Below are positions 1 through 13,535 of a stretch of 64,000 nt of DNA, one piece after another. Source of the DNA: Arthrobotrys musiformis (lineage: Eukaryota; Ascomycota; Orbiliomycetes; Orbiliales; Orbiliaceae); contig JAVHJL010000011.1 in assembly GCA_036971715.1 (NCBI GenBank), forward strand, positions 1,674,001-1,738,000. The letters are read 5' to 3'. The translations under genes and the position numbers were made by a program. The notes beneath the pieces are model-generated. The model saw only the letters and a program-made list of their open reading frames with translations. It did no database searches and had not been told where the DNA came from. The first letter of the stretch is position 1, and every line of letters begins with the position of its first letter.

Positions 1-563
1 GGTGGAACTAATAAAGTTGTATATAGAAAGTATAACACAGTAGAATAAGTAAAAGACTTATAGGACTGTTTCAAGGCTTTACTATTGGGTAGTAAATTAG
101 TAAAGGTAGTTAATAAGTTGACCAATGGAATTCCAAGAAAGATCTGAGAACTACCATCGTTTAAGAAGGTCTTAAATACATAATGAAGTTTCCATATAAA
201 ATGCAATTTGCATACAAATTTAATGAGTTGATGGAATTTCTATAAGTTGATAGTAATTATTAATTTAATAGTTTATTGTTGACTTGGGTACATATGTTAT
301 AATAAATGTTGCATAAAAAAAACGGGATAAACTAGTAATTAAGATTTCCGCTAATTAAACAAAACCGAATATGTTATAGAGATAATATATTCTACAAAAT
401 ACAGGAAATAGACTTATTTCCTCCGAACAAATGTTTATAAAATAAATAAACAAATTATAAATTAAATCTTTTTATAGAATAATTAAAATATAGAATTAAA
501 AGCATGTTTATTACACTAAGCTATATACCTAATTAAAAATAATCATATAATATAAATATGATA
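1..563 (-). repeat. Left LTR of gypsy family 2 copy 1 (3' LTR in coding sense), truncated by window start
   Basis: Bases from about 10 to 563 align with 7848-8366. Shared landmarks include the stretch before the common ATTAAATCTTTTTAT and the end TATATACCTAATT. The right copy ends GGGCGTGACA, where this copy has AAATATGATA, the same end after transitions. This copy carries about 30 extra bases near 90-120. Confidence 0.65.
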
Positions 564-3500
564 TTATCTCCTTCTTCAAAAAAAAACTTCATCATATAAA
601 ATTCCCATATGGGAATATTTCATAGATAAAAAATAAAATGTTTGGAGATATTAAATCTATGCGGGAAAATCTTGTATAATATATTTTAGTATATGGAAAA
701 CTTAGTTAAAGGATATTATTGTATAAAAAATTTGCTAAAAGAATAATTCTATGTTAAAAATGCTATAGGTGATGAATTTTATATTATATATAAGATTATG
801 TAAGTATAATAGTACATAAATATAACTAAACTTATTGAAAATTAGAAGTCAAAATTTAAACCTTTAAATATTTCTATATTTTAATAATTTAATATGTAAA
901 ATTAGGTATATTTAAATAATACTTTTTTAAATAAAAGCATGTCAAAGAACAAAATTTAAAAACATTAAAACAAAATTAGATCTAAATAATCTAAAGATTA
1001 AAGAAATAAGGACAATTTTTGCTGTGTAAATACAAGAGTTTAAGTGTCTTCTGGAAATTAAGTGTAGTCACTATGTTAAGAGGGGATACGACTATTTTAT
1101 AATAAAAAAAAAAATAAAAGTGTGTGGTCTGCACTAAATCAAAGAAGAAGTATAATATAATTTTTTGTAAGGAATTGTTTTCTTGAAGTTTCTTTCTAGT
1201 GGTTGTTATTAACTATTTTTCTTAGTTAATTAGATCTTAAATTTTAAAAAAAAGAAATATTAGGAATTTTAAAAAGTTATAAGTTGTTTTGAGATGGTTT
1301 AAAAAGAGGTTTAGTAGAATCAGTTGGTTATGTTAAAAATTTAAGGGAATTTTTTAAAAGCATAAGAAAAGCTTTCTAAGTTATTAAATAATTTTTATGG
1401 TATTATATTAAAATTAATTTGTTATTAGTGAGAGATATAAATTGTAGTAGAGAAACATTATGAGAGTATGGTTTATGTAAAGGCAGAATTGGAGTTGTTG
1501 GGGGAATTAGAAAGTTTTAGTTTTGAGGAAAAAAGGGTTTCTTTAGTATTGAAAGAATTAGTATATTATTTTATTTTAGAGCTTATTTTTGATGAAGTAA
1601 TAGGTTTTGATTTAAATTTTTATCCAGTGAATAATAAGGAGGTTTTAAATATAGAATATAAAGATAAAAAGTATTTGAGATTTATGGCTGTGTAATAATA
1701 TTTCTAAGGGAATATTAATGTTATATTAAGTGGTTTAGATCTTTTTAAGAATATTATGAAAGATTCTGGTTTTTCTATAAATATTTTTATAAAAGATATT
1801 TATGAGGATTTAGAATTTGTAGGTTAAATAATTTCTTCTTTTATTTATTATCTTTAGTAAATATATAAAATATTTTGTAAAAATATTTTTCTTTAATATG
1901 TTAAATTATTGGTAGTTGATATTTTACTTATAAACTACATTATTTAAATAATGTGTATTAATATGTTGTTGGTGGTTCTGGTATATTGTATAAAGTAGGG
2001 GGTATTTTTTCGTTTTTTGGAAAAATTAGAAGAGTATTAGAATAAAAAGTATTATTAATATTTAACAAACTATGTGTGTGGTTAGGGGTGTGAATAGGTA
2101 AAAATCACAAGGTGGTGTTTTATTTAAAATAATACTAATCTTGAATTTTTCTAAACCATTTATGTTTTCTTTTTGGCTTTGTAGTTCCCTATTAAACAGG
2201 TATCTCAAATTACTTTAAAAAAGATTAAATAAATTCTAAAAAAATATTTTCTTTTAATTACCAAAAGTCATTTTCTGGGCTATAAAATTAAAATTATTAG
2301 ATGAGATATTTATTATTTTTATTAAATTTTTTAAAAATTTTTTTGATGTTGTATTTAGTGAAATTGTTATACTTTATCTCAATATCATTAAGATTTTTTT
2401 AAAGTTTTAAAAAAACTGATTTAAGAACTAATATATAAAATGTGCGGTAAATTTTTGAAAATTTATATTCAATTCATATTGGTATTTTCCAAATTGTTTT
2501 TTGATTGTATAAAAGCTAAATTTCTAATAATTGAATTTTTTATTAAAGTACCTGCTTTTTAAATTTTGTATAAGCAGATATGCTTTATTTTTTTTTTTTT
2601 AATAATAAAGCCTCCAAGTAATTTTTATCATAATAATAGGCTATTTGTTTTTAAAAGAATTTAAAATCTTTTTTAAAAATACTATAAAAGTTTTTCATTT
2701 ATTTCATATATTTCTTAACTTCTAGTATAATTTTTTTTAAAAGAAATAAAAATAAAAAAGCCTTAAAATTCTATTTACGCAATACTTTATACAGAATATA
2801 TTTAATAATACTGTGCTAGGATATATTATATATAAATTCTACTAAAAGCAGAAAAAATATCCAATTATTTTAAGCATAATTAAGAAAGTTTCGGAAATAT
2901 ATTTCAAAAGTTTAAATAAAGCATTCTAAGGTTTTATTAATCTAAAAATAAAATTTTATTATAATATTAATTTTTAATCCTATTTAATTCATAATTAACT
3001 ACCAATATTTGCTAGTAAAAAATAAATCTCTATTACAAATATATTTTCATTAAATTTCATATTTAGAAAAGATATATTAGTAATATATTTATTAAAATTC
3101 TTTAATTCCCCATTAACTGCACCATAAAATAAAGATAGTAGTTTTTAAGAATTTGTTAATAATAACCAATATTTTATCATAAATAACATTAATAAGAGTA
3201 TATCATATATATAGTATTTTTTAAACAAAATCATATATAATAACTTTAAAAAATATACTAAGTACATTATAAAATTAGAATATACCATATAATTTATATT
3301 AATTAAATTTATTTCTACAACACATATTATAGATTTTAATATATTCTTTGATATATTTTCTTATTTAAGGCCAAAAATATGTTTTAGTAATAAACTTTTA
3401 TATTTAATCAATATTTAAATAACTATATATTTCTAAATTATAATACTAAATGATAATTTCTTTTTAGAATTTTTTGGTTGGAACATAGAAAAATTCTCTA

Positions 3501-3800
3501 AATATGATAATTCCTTCATATAGTACATAATATTTTAATAGATTTTGGAATCTTTCCAAAATTTTTTTTACTATTGAATCTTATTAGTAACTATTTATAA
3601 ATTAAGCTCAGAATTCATTTTTGATATGGTGTTCTATAAAGTTAAAAAATTTATTAATAATAATATAGATTCCTTCTTTTAATAAAATAATTTCTTTATT
3701 AAATTCTATTTTTTTTATGAAATCTGATTATTAACTTATTATATCTGCTAAAGTATTTTCTTTGCTTTTGAAGTGGATAATTTTTATATTATATTTTGAG
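564..3800 (-). other. Gypsy family 2 interior, presumed integrase region, not readable
   Basis: This stretch lies downstream (in minus-strand sense) of the recognisable RNase H, where Ty3/gypsy integrase is expected. I could not read an HHCC or DDE motif through the mutations. The 75-codon open frame at 1468-1695 on the plus strand is antisense to the presumed coding direction and I do not regard it as a gene. From about 3168 to the left limit of RT the sequence has a paralogue at 60705 onward. Confidence 0.4.
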
Positions 3801-3839
3801 AAAAGTTTCTATTAACAAACTTATCTATGATTAAATTTT

Positions 3840-4100
3840 TTTATAATTAAAAAAAAGGTAAGGTTTTTATAATCAAAAAGAACTATAAAAGATTCTTTAG
3901 TTTAAAAATAAATATACCATTTTTTATAGATTTCTATAATAGTTATAAGTTTTTTATTATATATTAAATATTGTAGTTATGTAAGGTTAAATTTATGAGA
4001 AAGGTAGGTAATTAAATATTATTTTTGATTAGAGTATTGCTATAGGAGGCATGCTCTTAAGGCAGCAATTAAAGCATTTATTTCTATTTTGGTAAAAAAT
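3840..4100 (-). pseudogene. Gypsy family 2 RNase H domain remnant
   Basis: Reading the minus strand, broken frames give blocks typical of the Ty3/gypsy RNase H: a segment resembling YxSHKF followed by a KKLITII block that matches the usual DKELLAIV region, and then FDYKNL at the place of the family's TDHKNL. The domain normally degrades the RNA of the RNA/DNA hybrid during reverse transcription. Several in-frame stops are present (for example where CAA or CAG would be expected), and H of DHKNL has become Y, a CAT/CAC to TAT/TAC change. It lies directly downstream of the RT remnant in the same sense, the normal pol order. Confidence 0.7.
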
Positions 4101-4479
4101 TTTAAATTATAAATCTTGAGTATTGGGGCAGATATAAAAACGTTTTTAAGATTTCGAAAACCTTAAATTTTTTAAATATAAATTTAAATTTAATTTGTTT
4201 TTTTATAAATTTTGTAAAAATTACTAATATAAAATTATATTTTTAAATAAATTATTGGTAATAGTTGTAAAGTCTTAAAAATGACTGTATGTTTTTGATA
4301 TTTTTTAGTAAAAGTTATTTTTGAATAGCTTGGACTTTCTATAAATCTATTTTAATACTATTTAGAGTAATTATAGTTTTTAGGAATTTGTATTTTATAA
4401 TAACAAATTTAGACTTATTAAGGGAATATTGTAGGTTATATTTTCTTAAGATATTAAATATTAAGTTAATATATTTTTT

Positions 4480-4800
4480 ATATTTTTCCAAATTTTTGCT
4501 ATAGATAAGGATATTATCTAGGTAAACTATATAGATTATATTGATGTAGTTTTATAGGATATGATTTATAAAAGCTTGGAAGGATGTAGAAGTATTAGTA
4601 AGTTTAAAGAGTATTATTATATATTTAAATAGTTTATAGTAATATTTGAAAGCTGTTTTTTATTTTTTTTTGGGGTTGATTTATATGTTGAAATATGTGA
4701 AGATGAGGTTAAGTTTAATGAAGATTTTAGTTTTTATGAATTTGTCAAAAAATTTATTGATGAGGGGGAGAGGATTAGTATCCTTAATTATGATATTGTT
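4480..4800 (-). pseudogene. Gypsy family 2 reverse transcriptase remnant
   Basis: The minus strand at 4497-4535 reads VYLDNILIYSK, the Ty3/gypsy catalytic box VYLDDILIYSK with the second Asp changed to Asn (GAT to AAT). Upstream in the same sense, near 4540-4620, is FKLTNTSTSFQAFINHIL, which matches the family's FGLTNAPSTFQ box. Near 4735-4800 is KDTNPLPLINKFFDKF, the fingers-region PLP block. A further upstream stretch (about 4960-5060) recalls the PLKEGT/PIYPLS linker between protease and RT. Stops and frame breaks make it inactive, and the Asp to Asn change removes a catalytic residue. The ORF at 5068-5274 on this strand is part of the linker between protease and RT, not a separate gene. 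Confidence 0.85.
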
Positions 4801-5067
4801 GAGGTTTTTGTAATTAATGTAAATTTATAATTTGCTATTGGATTTTGGTATAAAAAAAATAGAGTATTTTGTTAAAAAATTTAAAGGTTAGATGTATTTA
4901 TTATAAAAATTTTTATTAATATATTTTTAAAAAATAATAGTTTCTTTTTTTGTGTATGTATATATGGGAAGTAAATAAAACTGTGTTCCTTTTTTTAAGG
5001 GGATATGATGTATAAATTGATTGATTTTTGGTAAAGAAGCATCTTTTGGTAATAATTTAAAAATAAT

Positions 5068-7255
5068 TTAATTTTTTGGTTTGATATAAGAGGGTATTTT
5101 GTTTTTTTTGGTTTGAATTATTTTTTTTACTTTTAATAGAAAATATTGGAGGGTTTTTGGTTTATTTTTTAAATAATTATTAACTTTTTTAGTTATTATT
5201 TGGGTGGTAAGGTTTAGGTGGATTTTTTTCAATGTTGTGTAGTTTTTGTTTTTTTGTATATAATTTTCTTGCATGAGTATTGAAGGAATTTGAAAGTTCT
5301 GTATTTTCAGTTAATCTTAGGATTATGTTGTTGTAATTAGGGGTATTTAATGACTAGATCATAAGCTATTTTTAAGATATTAACTAAAATGTCTTTAAAG
5401 TATCCTTTAATAAGAAGTTTAAAATGAGTTTAGTAAATAATGGTTCTAATTTTTTTATAATTAAAAGCAGAAATTATAATTAAATTTATAAGTTTTATAA
5501 TAAATAAATTAAATTGTGTAACTATCTTTAGATGAATAAAAGAGTTTTTAGTATTATTATTAAGAAAGATACTAATTTATAATCTATTAATATAAATAGA
5601 TATTATAAGATATTATTTAGAAAGTCAGAGTTGTAGAGTTTCAGGAGATATAGGTTTTATTTTTATAATATAGATGCTAGACTGTTTAAAAAGTATTAAT
5701 TTCTGAAACTATTCTAGTTTAAATTTTTAATAAATTTCAAAAGGATATCAATTTATTTGTTGTATCTTTTGGGTTTATAGTTTGGTTAGTTGTTATTAAT
5801 ATTTTAAGAAGATACTTATAATAATAAAGTTGGGTAAAAATATTATAAATTTTAAATTTCTATATCTGGAATATAAGGATATTATATCACAAAATAGGTT
5901 TTATAACCTTTCTATTGACTAAAGTATTTATCACAAAAGTAATAATAGTATCTTAATTTTAGAGTGTTTTTTTTTTTTTAAATTTATCAATTTAAGGCAA
6001 TAAAAATTTTGTATCTTATTAATCTAATATTTAATATGCTTTGCACATAAGTTAAAATAGTCATAAAATTAGAATTAAATATTTAGAGAACAAAATTAGC
6101 ATTTTTATTCTTGTTTATATTTGAATTTAAGATAATAACTAAGACGATTTTTTATTAAGTTAATAGTTATAGATAGATTATTATAGATTCAATAATATTA
6201 ATAAAGATTAAAATTATATATTTAGTAGAAATTTTTGTAAAATTTTAATTAAATTTATATAGAAAGGGTAGGTTTTTTTAGGCAAAGTTAGTAAGTAAAA
6301 AAGTAATTGGAGTTGTAATATTTATTTTTATAGATTACTAGTATGGTAATATATTTTATCATGTCTTTTTAGTTATGGTAATATTAGAGATATAATTTAA
6401 AAATTTGGTTATAAAAAAAATATTAAGCTTTATGGATTATATAAAAGTAATATAGGAAGCGCTTTTTTTTATGTAATTCTGATAATAAGTAATGATTTTG
6501 AAAATTCATAAATAATTGATTCAATATCACTATTTTTTATTACAATATAGTAGCTTTCCCAATAATTTATAAATATTTTTTTATAAAAATTTGTATTAAT
6601 ATAATAGAAAGCTTTTTAGTAAAAAATAAAATTAGCTTATTATTTTTTTTTTATAAGGTTGTATCCTGCGTATTTAGTAGTGAAAATGTAGTAATAATTA
6701 AGATATTAAATATTCTATTAATTATATATTCTATTATAGCATTTATGCTAGGTAAAAATTGGTTTTTAACAATCCATACATTAGATTTGTCTTTTTTTAA
6801 GGAAAATAATGCTATTAACTTTTTTTTTAGCTGGTAAGGGAAGAAAATAATTATCATTATCTTAATTAGAAAGTAAGAGAGAGATAATATTAATTTATTT
6901 ATAATTTTCATTAAAATCAACTCATTATAAGTAATTAAAGGTTTCTTCAAATATAATAAGTAAAGATTAATAATAGATTGTTTTAAAATATATAAAAATG
7001 TTTCTAAATTTAAAATCTTTTAAAACTATTCTTTAGTAAAGTCTTTGCTTATATTTATAATATTAAATTAATTATCTATTCTCCTATCATTTGTATCTAA
7101 TGTGGTTATTAGGAACTAGATTATTCCATATTCAATAATATTTTCAAATATTAAGTAAATAAGAAAAAGAAGATATTTTTTTATTATTAGTGTTTGCAGG
7201 AGTGGTTGATTCTAGAGTATTTATATAAATATTTAAGAAAGTTTGTAATATAATT
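5068..7255 (-). other. Gypsy family 2 presumed gag and protease region, unreadable
   Basis: By position this should hold gag and protease of the minus-strand element, between the RT remnant and the 5' LTR. I find no zinc knuckle or DTG/DSG protease motif. The open frames at 5068-5274 and 6651-6950 on the minus strand are short stop-free stretches of the degraded element with no recognisable domain of their own. Confidence 0.35.
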
Positions 7256-7490
7256 TCATAAGATTATCGACTGTTCTTCGCTTCGCTCAGAACAGGAGCG
7301 TTTATAAAAAACTGAAAATAATAAGTAGAAGAGTTGTATTCCTAAATCCAGACAATCTTTTCTTAGTGTAGAAAAGAGGGGTTTCGTTGTCAGCTTACAA
7401 CTCTTCAGTGGGAATACTCGTGCCTTATATAGATGGGCTTCGGGGTCCAAGCGCATCTAGGAGCTGATTCATTGGTTGCGAGCTGTAGGG
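7256..7490. other. GC-richer unmutated island, possible small retroposon body
   Basis: A roughly 235-bp block that is visibly richer in G and C than everything around it and shows no RIP-like bias. It opens with an inverted repeat, CTGTTCT and AGAACAG separated by about 11 bases (7270-7294). Near 7433-7461 there is another potential hairpin between AGATGGGC and GCGCATCT. The plus strand runs straight into a long (ATT)n tract. On the minus strand there is TATATAAG at about 7423-7430, TATA-like. No known family recognised. It could be the body of a short non-autonomous retroposon with an ATT tail, or a captured unique fragment. Confidence 0.4.
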
Positions 7491-7654
<164 letters not shown>

Positions 7655-7724
7655 TAAATTATAGTTAATTAATTATTATATTAATATATACTGTTTATTT
7701 TATTAAGAATTGGATTAATTAAAG

Positions 7725-8366
7725 TGTTATATTTTACTTAAGTTTTTTTAATAGAATTTTTAAATAAGCCTAATATTTTGCTAGTTTTTTAATTTTATTG
7801 GTTTAGATTTTTTTTAAAAAAAAAACAATTAGTATTCAATTAAAAATAATAAAATTATAAGTAAAAAGTATAATATAGTTTGATAATTAAAAACTTTATA
7901 AGATTGTTTAAATAAGATAATTGATAAATTAATTGATAAAGTTCTAAGAAAGATTTAAAAATTGTTACCACTTAAGAGGTTTTTAAATATATGATGAAGA
8001 TTTTATATAAAAAATAAATTATATATAAATTTATTAAATTAATAGAATCCCTGCAAGTTGATAATATTTATTGATTTAATAGTTTACCATTAACTTAATT
8101 ACATATGTTGTGATAAATATTATATAAGAAATAAAATAAATTAATAAATTAGATTTCCATTAATTAAATAAAATTAAATATATTATATCAAACAACACAT
8201 TTTATATAATACAAAAAATGGATTTATTTTCTTCAAACAAATATTTATAAAATAAATATATAAATTATAAATTAAATCTTTTTATGTGAAGTACAAAATC
8301 AGAAGCATATTTATTATGTTAAGCTATATACCTAATTGGGACTAGTCATATGGTATGGGCGTGACA
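7725..8366 (-). repeat. Right LTR of gypsy family 2 copy 1 (5' LTR in coding sense)
   Basis: Aligns with 10-563 from about 7848 to 8366 and ends GGGCGTGACA. The start is placed at TGTTATATTT (7725) because LTRs start TG and end CA; since the left copy is cut by the window edge, this start is a guess. Confidence 0.55.
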
Positions 8367-8466
8367 AAAATATTATTAGTAAAAAAATGTTAAAAAAAAA
8401 ATTAAAAAAAAAACAAAATTTAACTATAAAGTATGATATATAGTAAAATAAAAAATTTATTATTAT
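8367..8466. other. A/T-rich spacer between two LTR elements
   Basis: About 100 bp of A-rich low-complexity DNA between the end of the family 2 LTR and the first base of the family 1 LTR. Nothing else seen. Confidence 0.6.
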
Positions 8467-9109
8467 TGTAAGAAATCGTATAGAGACTAGTCGAGGTATC
8501 AAGGTAATACACAAATGTCACAAGGTGAGAATGGTGTACTAGTGTGAATACAGATTGATACTTAAATTGTTGCTTGGTTTCTAAATATATGATAGCGAAC
8601 TTAACAGTTTAAATAGGAAATTAACAAAGGAAATAATAAAGTAAACTGGACAGGAGATAAGCCTATAAACTGGACAATTAAACATAAAGTATTAAACTAA
8701 ATAGAAGATAAGTTTGTAAACTAGATAATTAGACATAGAGTATTAAATTGGACAAAAAATAAGTTTAAATTGGATATTTGGAAATATAGGGTACTGAACT
8801 GAATAGTATATGATTTTATATAATAAACAAGTATATATAGTAAAATACTTTTTCTGAAAGTTACTAAAAAAATAAGGGCTTTCCTATCTAAAACCTTTAA
8901 AACTTAAATAATAACTATAATCTTAATTTGTAAGTTTTGAGGTCTATATCTGAATATTTCTTTATTTTAAGTCTATAATTTATATTACGTTATATAGTTT
9001 TTCTTTTAATTATAGTATCGCCTAAATATTTCCTATGGTTATTCTAAGGGTTCTTCTAGCCACTTAAATTTTTATTTGAAATTTATTATACTATAATTGC
9101 TTTGTTATA
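8467..9109 (-). repeat. LTR of gypsy family 1 copy 1 (left; 3' LTR in coding sense)
   Basis: Begins TGTAAGAAATCG and ends GCTTTGTTATA on the plus strand, where the family end is GCTTTGTTACA. Same length as its partner at 14470-15112. Contains 51-bp imperfect tandem repeats around 8650-8820. Confidence 0.9.
8643..8820 (-). repeat. 51-bp imperfect tandem repeats inside the LTR
   Basis: Three to four units beginning AAACTGGACAGGAGATAAG, each also holding a second AACTGGACAATT-like core. The same array is in every family 1 LTR in the window (near 14652, 37277, 49086, 60025 and 60368). Position in the LTR upstream part in coding sense suggests U3, where such repeats often act as promoter or enhancer elements; that role is inferred. 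Confidence 0.75.
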
Positions 9110-11270
9110 AAATTTCTTTTTTTAGCATTGATGTTTTATCAATATTCTATTTAAAAGTTTAATATCATAATAAGTTTTTTATTGTGTTAATATCTTTTGC
9201 TGATTTTAGGTGGTATGAATTTTCTATAGCTGCTCTTGCACTTAATTCCTAAAAATTCCAGTTTTTTGGGATTTTTTAAAAATTTTTCTAAGAAATCTTC
9301 TTGGTTTTTTTTTAATATTTTTAGTTCTAGGATCTTTGGTGGTTTTGAATGTAGATTTTTTAATTAGACTTCTTTTTCAAAATTAGGGATTTAATTATTA
9401 ATTATTTATTACAATAATTTCTAGATGATTGAACTAATATTTCCCATTACTTAATCGAATTCTTTATTATTAATTCTTATTAGGGAATCTTCTCCTAGAT
9501 TTATATAAGTTAAATTACTTCTATTCTTTTATTAAGCTTAAGCCAATTTAATTTACAGCCTCCAAATTTCATTATACAAACTAATATAGATGGGTTCTAG
9601 TAGCTGAATGTTAAAAAAATCTAATATTAAAAATAAATCTTAAATAATATTAGAATATTAAAGAATTTTAATTAATTTACTTATTTCTTCTAAGTTGTAT
9701 TAAAATAATAAAGTGAGATTGAGTATATCAGATAGAAAAATTAGATTAATTAAAATAGGATTTATAAAAATCATTAAATAATTTTTAAGCATAAGTAATA
9801 TCAGATACTAATTATTAGGTAGATTTATTCCAACCTTTCTATTAAAAAAGGTACTGAAGTTTTCAGTAATATATTCATAAATCTAAGATTTTCTTAACTT
9901 TATATTCTTCTTCATCATCAATAATAATTAATAGAAGTCGTTCTTCATAATTTTAATTAAAAAAGTGTTATTTGGTGCTAAATATAGCAAATTAGTATAA
10001 AAAATAGGATAAATTCTTATTAAAAGAAAAAGCTTCAGTTTATATGCTTTTTTTCTTATAAATTTAAGGATCTAAAATAGACCTTCCATTTTATTAGATA
10101 GTTTTAGGTAAGATTATGCTGTTTTAATGTTTTATATGTCTAACTAAATATGATCTCTTTTTTTATAATTAGATGATAGTTATTTTTACTTATTTACTTG
10201 TTCTTACTATATTTATATAGCGTGGTTAATTTCCATATATAGGATTTCTTATAATTCTAACATTTGCTATACAAATTCTACGGCTTCTTGGTTTCTAGAG
10301 GATTTCTGAGTCCTTAAAATTCAAAGGTATTCAAATTCCACTTATAATTTGTAGTAAATAGGGAAATTCCAGTAATGTTAGATATCTTATTATTGTAAAA
10401 ATATTCAGCTAAAAATAATCATTTAACTTAGTTGTTTTATTAATAATTAATATAAACTTTAAGGTATTATTCTACTATAGAATTAATATATTCTATTTAT
10501 CCGTTAGTTTAGGGGTGGTAGGTAGTACTAAATTAGTAATAGATTCTTAAGCAGTAATTGATTTTATTTTAGAATTTATTCAGGAAGTTTTTCCTTTTAT
10601 CTAAGATAACTTCTTTAAATAATTTATATAATTTCTATATATTTCTGAAGAATAGTCTGGCTAGTTTTCTGGTATTTAATTTCTTTATTGTTAGGGTTAG
10701 GTGTATTATTTTAAAGAGTCTATTTATAATGACAAAGATTGCATTATATTTATTAGATTCTAATAATCTAATGATCAAATCAAAAGAAATACTTTGCCAA
10801 TTTCATTCTACAATTTGTAATAACTGTAGTAGTCCTTAAAATGCATTTCTAAGTACCTTAATATATTTACAGGTATGGCAATTATCAACATTCTAATCAA
10901 CATCTTTTCAAAATTTTATCCATATATATTGCTTTTGAACTAGTTCTAGCATTTTTGCTCTTCTTAAATATCCTACTATAAAATAATTATAATATTGTTG
11001 TAAGATTTTTTTACAAATTTTTTTATTATTAAGTACTATTTTTTTATTATTATAATAAAATTTGCTTTATTTTTCTTTTATTTCTGATATTTCAACCTTA
11101 GGATATTATTTGTCTTCTCTTCTAAAAACTTTTATAATATCTTAAATATAAAAATCTTTAAATACTATTACTTGTTAAGCTTCTTATATTATTATAATAC
11201 CAATTTATTAAATTTTTTCAAATAATATAAGTATTTTAATTCAATTTTTTATATATTTATTTTTTTCTTC
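9110..11270 (-). pseudogene. Gypsy family 1 integrase region, degraded
   Basis: Follows the RNase H block in coding sense and runs to the 3' LTR. It aligns base for base with 37742-40000 in copy 2, and parts of it, inverted, with 25981-27720 and 19204-20223, which shows it is the conserved interior of the family. I did not recover the zinc-binding or DDE residues individually because almost every Cys, His and Asp codon is altered. The assignment is therefore by position and by the clear RNase H/integrase linker just upstream. Confidence 0.6.
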
Positions 11271-11470
11271 CTGAGGAAGGTTTCTTGACTTTCTGGTTAA
11301 TGTATTAGCTTTAATATTAATTTTCCCAAAAACAAAGGATATTTTAAAATCGAATTAAGATAGGAATTCTATTTATTTTACTTATTTTTATCTAAGGTAT
11401 TATTTTGTTATAAAATATTCTAAATTCTTATAATTTATGAAAATGTATATTTAAGTATAGATGTTTATAA
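11270..11470 (-). pseudogene. Gypsy family 1 RNase H C-terminus and linker remnant
   Basis: The minus strand reads NYKNLEYFITK (family: DHKNLEYF), then after several TAA stops VKxIEFLSxFDFKI (family: RWAEFLSEFDF) and GKxNIKANTLTRK (family: GKxNxKADALSR). These are the characteristic blocks at the end of Ty3/gypsy RNase H and the start of the integrase linker. The D to N, H to Y and Q to stop changes are all single transitions. Confidence 0.85.
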
Positions 11471-12059
11471 AATATCTTTTTCATTTTTTAAACACTTAGA
11501 TTATTAATAAGAGTTTTTTATTATAAATATTATAGTTATATTCTATTAGTATTATTTTTTTCAATTTATAGACTATAGAATACTAGAAACTATTATTGTG
11601 CTTTTAAGAAAAAACTATAGTATAAATAAAATCTAAAATATCTATTTCCATTTATGTTTTTAATGCAAGATTTTGATATTTTAATATCAGTTTAATATAG
11701 AATACTTGTTAAAATATTTAGAAGGCGGTTTTTTCTTTTTTTTTTTAATAAAATACTTTATCTTTTTTAATTAAATTATAAAGAAATTTGGCTATCTTCA
11801 CATAATTCTTTATAAATCTCCAATAAAAGTTCATAAATTCTAAAAAAGATTATACTTCTTTAATAATTTTAGATCCTTTTTTCAATTTTTTCTAATTAAG
11901 TATATCTTAAATCTTAGTGGAGTCTATTCTAATTCTATTACTTTTAATGATATATCTTAAAAACTTAATTTCTTTAATAAAAAATTTACATTTAAAGAGT
12001 TTAATATAAAGCCTTGCTTTTTATAGTACTTTAATGATTTTTCTTACATGGCAAATATG

Positions 12060-12190
12060 TTTTTCTCTTAAATTGCTATAGATGCAGATATTATTAAAAT
12101 AAACTATATAAAATTTGTTTAGGAAGGATTATAAAACTTCATTGATGTAGGCTTAAAAGATAACTAAAGCATTTGTTAATTTAAAATGTA
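12060..12190 (-). pseudogene. Gypsy family 1 reverse transcriptase remnant
   Basis: The minus strand reads FKLTNALVIF, a stop, AYINEVL, a stop, then SFLNKFYIVYFNNICIYS. This corresponds to the family's FGLTNAPATFQAYINEVL and VYLDDICIYS boxes. Both catalytic Asp residues of the YLDD box are now Asn and glutamine codons are stops, all from G-to-A or C-to-T changes. The element cannot encode an active polymerase. The same segment in copy 2 is near 40680-40800. Confidence 0.88.
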
Positions 12191-13479
12191 TTACTTAGAA
12201 TTTAAAATATCTATATTTGGTGCAAAAAGCTGTTTTCTTTTCATCTTCTTCAACTATTCTAATATAATTATAAGTGTTATAGATATTTAATTAGATAAAG
12301 TATTTAGCCTTTCTAAGTTGATTTAAAATTTTATCAATTTATAGTAAAAAGTATTGATCTTTGATAATAATGGTATTAAATTTTTTCTAATTTATATAAA
12401 GTTATAATCTTTTATCTTTTTTAGGGATAAATAAAATAAGTGCTTTTTATAAACTATTAGATTTTCAAATAAATCTTTTAGTCATATTTTCTTTAATCTA
12501 AAATTTAAAAATTTTAAGATATTCTTTATTTATTAACTTTAATAATTCTTAAATAAGCTAAGCTTTTAATAATATAAAGATTTTTATATCTTCTTTTTAT
12601 TATAATAGTAGGGTATCTCCTTTTTTTTTCAAAAAAGCTTCAGTAAAATCTTAGAATTTATTAGAAAATTTAGTAATTTCTTTAATTTTAATTATATTAT
12701 TAATAAATATAACTTGTTTCTATTTTCTTTTTAAACTATAGATAGCAAAAATAGGTTTTTATTTTATAATTCTTTTAAAAACTTCTATACTTATAATAGT
12801 AATCTTAAATAAATAGTTTATATATATTTAGTTATTTTCCTAATTAATATAAACATTATGCTTTTTATACCATAATTTTCCTAGGTTTAAAAATTTAATA
12901 ATATTAATAATATTAATATTAATAATTTCTTTATAATCTTAAATCTTTATTTTAAACTAAGTCATTTCCTTAACAAATTCTCTAGTTTTATTAAAATATT
13001 TTATAAATTTAGAAATCTTCTTAAAATAAAGTAGAAAATCATTTTTAATTGTAAATTTGTAACTTATATATATTCCTGTATTACCACTATCCAAACATGC
13101 AAAAATTTTAACAAATTTCTAAGAGTAAAAGTATAAGATAACAAAGATTTTAATATAAAGTTTAAATAATATTTCAGTATTTTTAGGGTTTAAACAGGAA
13201 AATGGATTTTAAAATATAAAAAAAATTTGTGGTATTCTTCAAAACTATAGGGTTTTTAAAGTAATAAATTAGATCTTACCTTACTATATATTATAACTTA
13301 CAATTAAATCTATTCTTTTCCCTATTCTTCCTTAGCATTTTCTTGTAGATAATATCCTAAAAAAGACACCATTTTATTTTAGATATCCTCATAAATAAGT
13401 CCTTAAATATTCTAATCTCTAATAAAATAGAGATTATAAGAAACATATTAGATTAGTTTTTTCTAAAACTTTTTATTTA

Positions 13480-13535
13480 GATAATTATTAGCAAAATGTT
13501 TTTTTTTCTTTACAATACAAGCATAGCTTTTAAAC
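13480..13535 (-). pseudogene. Gag zinc knuckle (CCHC) of gypsy family 1 copy 1
   Basis: The minus strand encodes a CX2CX4HX4C knuckle: TGC and TGT for the first two Cys are intact, followed by HFANNY, where the last Cys is now Tyr, then LNKK in place of PNKR. An A-run between second Cys and His has one base too many, causing a frameshift. In copy 2 the matching site (about 42075-42145) has all three Cys as Tyr. The knuckle would bind retrotransposon RNA in the Gag protein. Confidence 0.72.

Noticed and set aside
1468..1695. 75-codon plus-strand frame, possible small gene
   Set aside because: Lies antisense in the gypsy family 2 interior; stop-free because C-to-T changes on one strand leave few stops in this frame. 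No domain or start context of note.
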